Program-made: the position numbers and the translations under genes
The notes under the pieces: generated by a model
What the model was told of the DNA's origin: nothing
Database searches by the model: none
The model's input: the letters and a program-made list of their open reading frames with translations, nothing else
Part shown: positions 1-5,472 of the stretch, piece after piece
Numbering within the stretch: the stretch's first letter is position 1
How the letters are laid out: each line of letters begins with the position of its first letter
Assembly (NCBI GenBank): GCA_035294325.1
Contig: DATGLE010000281.1
Coordinates: 1 to 6,104 of the forward strand
Reading direction: 5' to 3'
From: DATGLE01 sp035294325
GTDB taxonomy: Bacteria > Chloroflexota > Ktedonobacteria > Ktedonobacterales > Ktedonobacteraceae
DNA length: 6,104 nucleotides

Positions 1-394
1 GCGATACGATCTGGATGAACAGGGCAATCACTTTCGCACAAAACGTGAGGTCGTCCCTGGTCTCAGACGCGGCTTTCCTGTCATCCATGCCTTCCTGGAA
101 CGCTCTGGGTATCGTGCAAGCGACCTTGAGTTCCTGGTCTCGCATACGGGAGGTCCACGGGTAATGGATGCAGTCGTCGAAGCCCTGGGGGTGCCAGAGG
201 GCTTAATCGCGGCGAGCCGTGAGAGTCTGCGCGAAGCGGGCAATTTGTCTTCGGCAACCGTGCTCGATGTGCTCAAACGCACGTTTGCGGATCGTTATCG
301 TCCGGCTGCGGGCATGCTCGGTCTCATGCTCGGGTTTGGTCCGGGCAGTACCATAGAGATGCTTTTAGGACAGTGGCAGGAGGAGCAACCATGA
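1..394 (+). CDS. Type III polyketide synthase, C-terminal part (5' end outside window)
   Basis: This is the last 130 residues of a chalcone/stilbene-synthase-like enzyme, which condenses acyl-CoA starters with malonyl-CoA in one homodimeric active site. Reading from base 2 the frame is open to TGA at 392-394. Visible family landmarks are the catalytic His in SHTGGP (His48 of the fragment, bases 143-145), the catalytic Asn in AGNLSSATV (Asn81, bases 242-244) and the GFGPG loop (residues 111-115) before a typical STIEMLLGQW end. The catalytic Cys lies in the missing N-terminal two thirds (family length is about 350-400 residues). The stop overlaps the next start (ATGA), so the gene is probably translated together with the membrane peptide and methyltransferase that follow. 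Family assignment is firm. The product (alkylpyrone, alkylresorcinol, tetrahydroxynaphthalene or other) cannot be told from this part. The in-frame ATG at 164 is internal, since homology continues upstream of it. Confidence 0.93.
   Translation, partial: RYDLDEQGNHFRTKREVVPGLRRGFPVIHAFLERSGYRASDLEFLVSHTGGPRVMDAVVEALGVPEGLIAASRESLREAGNLSSATVLDVLKRTFADRYRPAAGMLGLMLGFGPGSTIEMLLGQWQEEQP
378..385 (+). promoter_or_regulatory. Shine-Dalgarno for the small membrane protein
   Basis: AGGAGGAG lies inside the last codons of the polyketide synthase, five bases before the ATG at 391. It favours this ATG over an in-frame GTG at 373, which lies upstream of the ribosome site. Confidence 0.75.
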
Positions 395-603
395 TCGAGA
401 CGCTCTCCAATCCGGTCCAGAGCGGGGGCTGGCTGCTCCTGCTGGCGCTCGCCGCCGTGCTCGTCTGGCTCATCCTGACGCGCCCATCTGCGCAGGAACA
501 GAGCGGAGACCTCATCAGAGAGGGGCTGGAATGCGAGAATGAGGAGAACGTAGTCGAAGGATCACTCGCACAAACGGAAAGGACGGAAAGCGATGCTACT
601 TGA
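391..603 (+). CDS. Small single-pass membrane protein, unknown function
   Basis: A 70-residue protein that I do not recognise as a named family. Residues 1-12 are a short polar N-terminus, residues 13-30 form one strongly hydrophobic helix (GWLLLLALAAVLVWLILT), and Arg31 caps it. The remaining about 39 residues are polar and acidic, rich in Glu, Gln, Ser and Thr, with one Cys and no obvious catalytic motif. It could be a membrane anchor or an uncleaved signal anchor; no lipobox is seen. The start is set by a strong ribosome site and by the ATGA overlap with the polyketide synthase stop. The 3' end overlaps the methyltransferase start by 11 bases. Its place between two biosynthetic genes suggests a role linked to a lipophilic or membrane-associated polyketide, but this is inference. 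Its reality rests on start signals, spacing and the coherent membrane segment. Confidence 0.7.
   Translation: MIETLSNPVQSGGWLLLLALAAVLVWLILTRPSAQEQSGDLIREGLECENEENVVEGSLAQTERTESDAT
578..583 (+). promoter_or_regulatory. Shine-Dalgarno for the plus-strand methyltransferase
   Basis: AAAGGA lies nine bases upstream of the ATG at 593, within the end of the preceding small gene. It supports the 11-base overlap start. Confidence 0.55.
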
Positions 604-1465
604 GCTACCTGCTTCTGCTCCTGCATGCCCATGTGAGATCGCGAATCGCGACCATCCCGTGGAACTGGCGCGGCTCGTCACCAAAACCCCTGTACTGCTG
701 CGTGCTCTGGGTGGCTTCCTTCCAGGACTGGCCTCCCACGAGATCCAACAGGTGAGACGTGTTCTGGATATCGGGTGCGGTCCCGGTGTGTGGTCGCTCC
801 AACTGGCGCGCAGCTATCCGGCGGTGGAGGTGATCGGGATTGATACCAGCCTGCTCATGATCAGCTATGCTACGAGGATAGCAATAGGACAAGAGATTCA
901 GAATGTGCTCTATCAGGAGATAACCAGCCTGAGCGAGCCACTGCCTTTCGAGAATGGCACGTTTGATCTCATCAACGCGCCATTTCTCGGCACACGACTC
1001 AGCACAGCAAACTGGCCGCATCTGCTGGCGGAATGTCATCGGCTCCTGCGGCCTGGCGGAAGGCTCTGTCTGACCGAAGAGGGGATCGGGAGGAGCAATG
1101 CATCCGCGCATGAACAACTGATCCGGCTTTGCGTGCGGGCCATGCAATGCGCTGGCTACCATTTTGCCACTTTGGGGCGGGATCGTGACGCGCCCGATGA
1201 ACTCAAGGCGTTGCTCGCTGCGGCTGGTTTTCGCGAACAGAGCACGCTCGCACAGGTCATTGACTACTCCTATGGGACCGATCTCCATGAAGCGTGGATA
1301 CAGGATCGGCTGATCTTCATGAAAGAAGTCCAGCGATTTCTGCTGGAGATGAATGTCGTCACCCAGGAGTATTTCGATAGATTGTACGAACAATTTCGGC
1401 ACGAGCTGCGCCTTGCCTGCTTTCAGGCAATCCAGCCTTTTGTTACGGTGCGGGCAATAGTATGA
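593..1465 (+). CDS. Class I SAM-dependent methyltransferase (UbiE-like), copy 1
   Basis: A 290-residue soluble enzyme predicted to transfer methyl from S-adenosylmethionine. Motif I is VLDIGCGPGVW (residues 57-67), and the acidic ribose-binding residue is Asp84 in VIGIDTS. The post-II region is LPFENGTFDLI (117-127), and the LLRPGGRL strand-turn is at 151-158. Residues 160-290 form a variable C-terminal region that probably shapes the acceptor site, including DYSYG and HE, which are also found in the minus-strand methyltransferase at 3219-4061. The two proteins look like divergent paralogues along most of their length. Position 109, where the other copy has Asp (Asp100), is Glu here, in a slightly longer loop. 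The gene is the last of the polyketide synthase cluster, so O- or C-methylation of that polyketide is the natural guess. The acceptor is not readable from sequence. Confidence 0.88.
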   Translation: MLLELPASAPACPCEIANRDHPVELARLVTKTPVLLRALGGFLPGLASHEIQQVRRVLDIGCGPGVWSLQLARSYPAVEVIGIDTSLLMISYATRIAIGQEIQNVLYQEITSLSEPLPFENGTFDLINAPFLGTRLSTANWPHLLAECHRLLRPGGRLCLTEEGIGRSNASAHEQLIRLCVRAMQCAGYHFATLGRDRDAPDELKALLAAAGFREQSTLAQVIDYSYGTDLHEAWIQDRLIFMKEVQRFLLEMNVVTQEYFDRLYEQFRHELRLACFQAIQPFVTVRAIV

Positions 1466-1510
1466 CTATCCACCCGATTTCTGGGCAGAGACTGCGGTTT
1501 ATTGAGGGAA

Positions 1511-1533
1511 GCAAGGGAGAAGGCTTGCGTTTT
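1511..1533 (+). terminator. Weak candidate intrinsic terminator after plus-strand cluster
   Basis: GCAAG (1511-1515) pairs with CTTGC (1524-1528) around an eight-base loop and is followed at 1530-1533 by TTTT. The stem is only five pairs and the T run is short, so this is a possible rather than a clear terminator for transcription leaving the methyltransferase gene. Confidence 0.3.
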
Positions 1534-1550
1534 CGTCGGTGTGGCGAAAT

Positions 1551-1580
1551 GAGGTATCTCCCATCCGCGAGAGATACCTC
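1551..1580. terminator. Perfect 10-bp inverted repeat between convergent genes
   Basis: GAGGTATCTC (1551-1560) and GAGATACCTC (1571-1580) are exact reverse complements separated by ten bases. The hairpin sits between the ends of two converging genes (stops at 1465 and 1603), where a shared bidirectional terminator is expected. Neither side has a long T run; reading leftward on the minus strand only ATTT follows. It may work as a rho-assisted terminator or as an mRNA-end stabilising stem. A palindromic protein-binding site is the alternative. Confidence 0.5.
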
Positions 1581-1602
1581 TGACTGCTACACTACGAGTC
1601 GC

Positions 1603-3132
1603 TCACCGTTCTTCCTCTGCCGGCAACGGCTCTCCGCCCTCTGGAGAAGGGGTCTCGGCCGGGATCTCCACCTGGTGTCTGGGCTGCTCTTTGCGCCCAG
1701 GCCAGTAGATGCCCGCCCCGACGAGCAGAGCCAGCAGGGCCAATCCGCCGATGCCCAGGTCCCACTGCTGGCGGGAGAGCAAATTGGTCCAGGGATTGGT
1801 AAAGGTGACGACCATCCCCACCGTGCTCGCCAGCACACCCAGCACAATGCAAAGCGTAAAGACCCAATCGGGAGCAAGCTGCATGCGCGCGAAATGCTCC
1901 CGGTACTTGCGTCGAATCAGTACCACATCGATAAAGAGTGTCGCCATCGAGATGCACCAGATCACGGTAAGCGCAGCCTGGATCACATCATAGATCACGG
2001 TGGCGAGATTTGCCGGGGTGAGCAGTTTGAGCGTGAGCGGTGCCAGGATGAAGATGCCCACTGTGACCAGACCAGCCAGCATACTCTGCACCAGGACCGC
2101 CACGGCAGGCACACGGTTCTTATTGACCTTGCTCACGACGGCTGGCAGGCGCCGATCCAGTCCTGACACAAACAGCAACCGTGCGAAGGCATAATTAAAG
2201 ACGGCGGTGGTAAAGATAAAGAAGCTCAGAAAGATGATGGTGGAGGCGCTCCCCAGGACTTTTCCGAGCGGGCCACCAATGCCAAGGGCAATCGCCTCGG
2301 AGACAGCGGCGGGATTCCCCTGGTCGGAGAGCGGAACGGCGGTCATCACCCCGAAGGTGCCGATGAGGTAAGCGAGCATGACAAAGAGCGATCCCCACAC
2401 GAGGTAGCGGGTCACGGCTCGCTCTTCTTTGACCTCGACGCCCATATTGAGCGGCACTTCGATGCCTAAGAGGGCCAGGATCACCGTGCCGTAAAAGGTG
2501 AAGGTCGAAGGATTCGGCAGAAAGTTCCGTGGCGTATAGTCCACCGGAGTAGCGTGCCCATGCAGCAGGGCGAAGAGACCCCCGATGCCGACGAGTAGGA
2601 TGGCGCTGGCGTAGCAGACGAAGACCACGTTAATAATGGTTTGTGTAACTCTGAAACGCAGGATCGAGAGCACGCATGAAAAGGCGATGATGGCGAGAAT
2701 GGCGATGCCTTGCTGCCAGGGTGCCGTGAGCGCTTGCGGGACCAGTTGTTGCAGCAAGGCGAGCGCACCATCGCCGGTTGCCACCAGCCCTAACACGCCG
2801 GGGAACCAGGCGCAAAAGCCAGCGAAGAAGCCGGGGAAGGGGCCAAGCGCTTTGTGCGTCCATAAGTAGATCGAGCCTTCTCCCGGAAACATGCGTCCCA
2901 GTTGTCCGGTGACAAGCGCACCGGGGATGAGGAAAGTGAGGAAACCCAGCCCCCAGTAGACGTAGGCTGATGGCCCGGCGCCCGTCATGATGGGAGCGTT
3001 GCTGATAAATAGGACCACCCCGATCATAATGGCGATCAGATCAAAGGTCGTGAGTACCCGGCTCAAGATCGTCGGGGCCACGCGTTCAGAAGGCAGCGTT
3101 GAGGCTGCCAAAGACTCTTCGATTGCGGTCAT
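1603..3132 (-). CDS. APC-superfamily amino acid/amine permease (complete)
   Basis: A 509-residue integral membrane transporter of the amino acid-polyamine-organocation type. After a polar N-terminal tail (1-25) there are about 12 hydrophobic segments. The first, IAIMIGVVLFISNAPIMTGAGPSA (33-56), matches the broken first helix of the family, where a small-residue stretch binds the amino or carboxyl group of substrate. FPGEGSIYLWTHKALGP (82-98) corresponds to the conserved loop and third helix, and EVKEERAV (233-240) to the loop after the sixth. The final about 30 residues form a cytosolic tail rich in Glu and Pro. The ATG at 3132 is preferred over a TTG at 3147 because the intervening codons are the ribosome site itself. 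An 86-base gap separates it from the methyltransferase upstream. Its substrate is unknown; the neighbouring gamma-glutamyl ligase suggests an amine or amino acid. It is related to the partial permease at the right edge. Confidence 0.9.
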   Translation of the reverse strand: MTAIEESLAASTLPSERVAPTILSRVLTTFDLIAIMIGVVLFISNAPIMTGAGPSAYVYWGLGFLTFLIPGALVTGQLGRMFPGEGSIYLWTHKALGPFPGFFAGFCAWFPGVLGLVATGDGALALLQQLVPQALTAPWQQGIAILAIIAFSCVLSILRFRVTQTIINVVFVCYASAILLVGIGGLFALLHGHATPVDYTPRNFLPNPSTFTFYGTVILALLGIEVPLNMGVEVKEERAVTRYLVWGSLFVMLAYLIGTFGVMTAVPLSDQGNPAAVSEAIALGIGGPLGKVLGSASTIIFLSFFIFTTAVFNYAFARLLFVSGLDRRLPAVVSKVNKNRVPAVAVLVQSMLAGLVTVGIFILAPLTLKLLTPANLATVIYDVIQAALTVIWCISMATLFIDVVLIRRKYREHFARMQLAPDWVFTLCIVLGVLASTVGMVVTFTNPWTNLLSRQQWDLGIGGLALLALLVGAGIYWPGRKEQPRHQVEIPAETPSPEGGEPLPAEEER

Positions 3133-3139
3133 TGTTTTT

Positions 3140-3146
3140 CCCTCCA
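3140..3146 (-). promoter_or_regulatory. Shine-Dalgarno for the complete permease
   Basis: On the minus strand TGGAGGG precedes the ATG at 3132-3130 by seven bases. It fixes the start and excludes the TTG at 3147. The remaining gap (3147-3218) shows no convincing promoter or terminator, so co-transcription with the upstream methyltransferase is likely. Confidence 0.75.
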
Positions 3147-3218
3147 AAGGAATAATTCTGAAGAAGGTCTCTCTCCCAGAGGAGCCGAGTCATCCAGGGA
3201 AAACCGTAGATCTCCCAC

Positions 3219-4061
3219 CTATGCCGGTCGCGATCCCCACACCGAGCGGAAATACCAGATCGCGCAGAAGCCTGGCTCCTGCATCTGGGAGAGCGCCAGC
3301 CGCGAGAGGGCGGCGACCTCTGTCTGGCTGACGGCGCCGCTCTGGATTAGAAATGGCTGCGCGAGCGGCAGGAGCATCTGGAAATAGCGCCTCAGCTCTT
3401 CATGGGCTGGTGCGCCAAAAGAAAAGTCGAGAGCCTGGACGACATCCTCGATGTCCTCATAGCCGCCCTGTCGCAGCCAGGCAGCAAGCATGGCGGTGAT
3501 GCCAAGCTGCGAGCCGCAGGGTGTGTAGCCAAAGCCGGTGCGCCGGCTTGCCTCGGCATACGCGGCACAGAGGCGCTCGAACGCTCTCGCTGTGCTGATG
3601 GGATTTTCACACTCGATCAGAACCAGATGCCCACCTGGACGCAGCACCCGCCGGCACTCGGCCAGGAACGGAGGCCAGGCAGCCGCCGAGAGATACGACT
3701 GCCCAAAACGCACATGGATCACGTCGAACGTGGCGTCAGGAAAACCGAGAGGCGCAGTGGCATCCATCAGCAGAAAGCGGATATTGAAGAGATCGCGCAT
3801 AAGAGCCTGCTTGCGAGCCAGATCGATGCGCGCCTCACTGATATCGATCCCGATAATCTGACAGGTGGGAGCACGTTGGGCCAGGTCCAGGGCCCAATCC
3901 CCCGATCCGCAACCAATATCAAGCATTTGCAAAGCCTTGCCCGGGGCAAGCACATCGGTCACGACATTGCCCAGATGGCGGGAGAGACAGGTGTGTAACT
4001 GCACCAGGCGCGCCGTTTCCGCTGCGCTATCCTGATCCTCGATAAAATACCCGGTGGTCAT
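3219..4061 (-). CDS. Class I SAM-dependent methyltransferase (UbiE-like), copy 2
   Basis: A 280-residue soluble methyltransferase. Motif I is MLDIGCGSGDW (residues 46-56) and the ribose-binding acid is Asp73 in IIGIDIS. DATAPLGFPDATFDVIHVRF (100-119) contributes the adenine-side Asp100 and the motif II strand, and VLRPGGHLVLIE starts at 139. The C-terminal half is variable and contains DFSFG and HEELRRY, matching DYSYG and HE of the plus-strand copy. The ATG at 4061 was chosen over an in-frame TTG at 4094 because the latter would lie inside the ligase gene and the ATG has a strong ribosome site. It begins 19 bases after the ligase stop, so it is in the same operon as the ligase and permeases. 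The methyl acceptor is unknown; a gamma-glutamylated amine, a transported compound, or the polyketide of the opposite cluster are all possible. Confidence 0.88.
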   Translation of the reverse strand: MTTGYFIEDQDSAAETARLVQLHTCLSRHLGNVVTDVLAPGKALQMLDIGCGSGDWALDLAQRAPTCQIIGIDISEARIDLARKQALMRDLFNIRFLLMDATAPLGFPDATFDVIHVRFGQSYLSAAAWPPFLAECRRVLRPGGHLVLIECENPISTARAFERLCAAYAEASRRTGFGYTPCGSQLGITAMLAAWLRQGGYEDIEDVVQALDFSFGAPAHEELRRYFQMLLPLAQPFLIQSGAVSQTEVAALSRLALSQMQEPGFCAIWYFRSVWGSRPA

Positions 4062-4070
4062 TTTGCTCTT

Positions 4071-4080
4071 TCTCCTCCCC
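4071..4080 (-). promoter_or_regulatory. Shine-Dalgarno for methyltransferase copy 2
   Basis: On the minus strand GGGGAGGAGA lies nine bases before the ATG at 4061-4059, directly after the ligase stop codon. It supports the ATG start. Confidence 0.75.
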
Positions 4081-5472
4081 TCAGTATTTCTCAAAGTACA
4101 GCGCCGCCACCTCCTGCGGCGTCTTGTCCTGCAAGCTTACGACTTCCTGACGCTTGACGGCTATGTAAGCCGTGGAGAGCAGCGGGCCGAGCGCCTCTTG
4201 CAGCACGGGATCGCGTGCGAGCGCGTCGAGTGCCTCGCTAAGTGTAGTGGGCAAGCGCCGGACACCCAGGCGCTCGCGTTCCTCCTCAGAAAGCGCGCCT
4301 GGATCGACGGAGAGCGGTTCACCCGGATCGAGACCGCGCTTGATCCCATCCAGACCTGCGGCAAGAAGCCCTCCCAGAGCCAGGTAGGGGTTGGCACTGT
4401 GGTCAGCCGAGCGCACTTCTAGCCGTAGCGACGCCTCTTCCTGTCCCCACGAGATCGAAGGGACGCGGATCGCTGCCTCACGGTTATCCAGGCCCCACGA
4501 GCAGTAGGCCGAACTCCAATGCCCGGGCTGCAACCGTTCGTAGGAATTGACGCTAGCACACGTGAGGGCAACGAGGGCTGGTAGATGCGCGAGCAGGCCA
4601 CCAATGAAGTGGCGCGCCAGTTCACTGAGCAAGACGGGATCGGCAGCATCGTAGAAGCGATTGTGGCGGTGCTCCTGTTCTTCCTCCAGATCCCACAGCG
4701 ACAGATGCAGGTGGAGGCCGTTTCCGGCAAATTGCTCGACATAGGGCTTGGGTGCGAAGCTGGCGATGAGACCATGCCGCGCCGCGACGGCCCGCGTCGT
4801 CTCGCGCAAGAGGCACACATTATCAGCGGCCTGGAGCAGGTCGGTGGGCGCAAGGGAGATCTCTATCTGTCCTGGCCCGTATTCGCTCTGCACCAGGCGC
4901 GGGGTGATCTCCTGCTTCGTGAGGGCAACGAGCCAGGCCGAGAGGAAGCCATCATGCGCATCAAGAGCAGAAGCGCTAAAGAGTGGGGCGAAGTCGGCGG
5001 GCTGATAGGGAAAGGCGCCCTCCCCTCGACGCGCCAGCGCGAACTCATGCTCGCTGCCTACCTCGGCAGAGAGACCATGTTCTGCCAGCCGCGCACCCAT
5101 GCGTCGGAGGAACGTGCGCGGACAGGCTCCCCATGGGACGCCATGGAGCGTGTACATGTCGCCGAACAACGAGGCGCTCTCGGTGGCATAGGGCAGAATG
5201 ACAAAGGTGGCTGGATCAGGCACGAGCCGAAATTCGCCCACTGGCCCCATGCCCTCAATCACGGCTGGGACATCAAAAGCCGTGAGCGCCTGCTGGGCTA
5301 CTGGAAAGCCGATGCCGCTCTGCATGCGTGCCGGCAGATCATCGACATAGACAGCCTTGGTGCGGATGAGGCTGGCATTGTCGCAATAGAGCACGCGCAT
5401 CAGCCGTACCTGCGCACGTTTTGCCAGCGTGAGCACCGCCTGCACATCGGCACTGCGAGTCAGGATCGTCAT
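4081..5472 (-). CDS. Glutamine synthetase-family ligase, probable gamma-glutamyl-amine synthetase
   Basis: A 463-residue enzyme of the GS-I/GlnT-like fold: N-terminal beta-grasp domain (about 20-110) and C-terminal catalytic domain. Metal and substrate residues are kept: EHE (Glu141, Glu143), Glu197 and Glu204 in EYGPGQIE, His254 in NGLHLHLSLW, Arg313 in NSYERL, Arg331 and Arg336 in NREAAIRVP, Glu352 and Arg354 in RLEVRSADHSANPYL. It should therefore form gamma-glutamyl phosphate from glutamate and ATP. Differences from true glutamine synthetase are the absence of the DGSS ammonium-site motif, Trp319 where Salmonella GlnA has Glu327, and no adenylylation Tyr (SVDPG at 388-392 in place of NLYDLP). 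These point to an amine or amino acid acceptor, as in PuuA-type or GlnA3/GlnA4-type ligases, rather than ammonia. The ATG at 5472 overlaps the upstream permease stop (ATGA). A longer in-frame reading to 5607 lacks family homology and lies inside the permease gene. Confidence 0.88.
   Translation of the reverse strand: MTILTRSADVQAVLTLAKRAQVRLMRVLYCDNASLIRTKAVYVDDLPARMQSGIGFPVAQQALTAFDVPAVIEGMGPVGEFRLVPDPATFVILPYATESASLFGDMYTLHGVPWGACPRTFLRRMGARLAEHGLSAEVGSEHEFALARRGEGAFPYQPADFAPLFSASALDAHDGFLSAWLVALTKQEITPRLVQSEYGPGQIEISLAPTDLLQAADNVCLLRETTRAVAARHGLIASFAPKPYVEQFAGNGLHLHLSLWDLEEEQEHRHNRFYDAADPVLLSELARHFIGGLLAHLPALVALTCASVNSYERLQPGHWSSAYCSWGLDNREAAIRVPSISWGQEEASLRLEVRSADHSANPYLALGGLLAAGLDGIKRGLDPGEPLSVDPGALSEEERERLGVRRLPTTLSEALDALARDPVLQEALGPLLSTAYIAVKRQEVVSLQDKTPQEVAALYFEKY

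Noticed and set aside
605..1402. A 265-codon minus-strand open frame opposite methyltransferase copy 1
   Set aside because: It is fully antisense to a gene with intact SAM motifs, and its own translation shows no domain.
1462..2166. A plus-strand open frame starting with an ATGA overlap at the end of methyltransferase copy 1
   Set aside because: The overlap looks operon-like, but there is no Shine-Dalgarno. The protein is a His/Gln/Asp/Arg-rich low-complexity product mostly antisense to the permease, and it crosses both candidate terminator hairpins.
3147..3218. Possible attenuator or promoter between methyltransferase copy 2 and the permease
   Set aside because: Only an interrupted stem around 3175-3195 and an AT-rich GAATTATTCC without a matching -35 box were found; neither is convincing.
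3402..3998. A 198-codon plus-strand open frame opposite methyltransferase copy 2
   Set aside because: It is antisense to a gene with complete motifs and shows no recognisable protein features.
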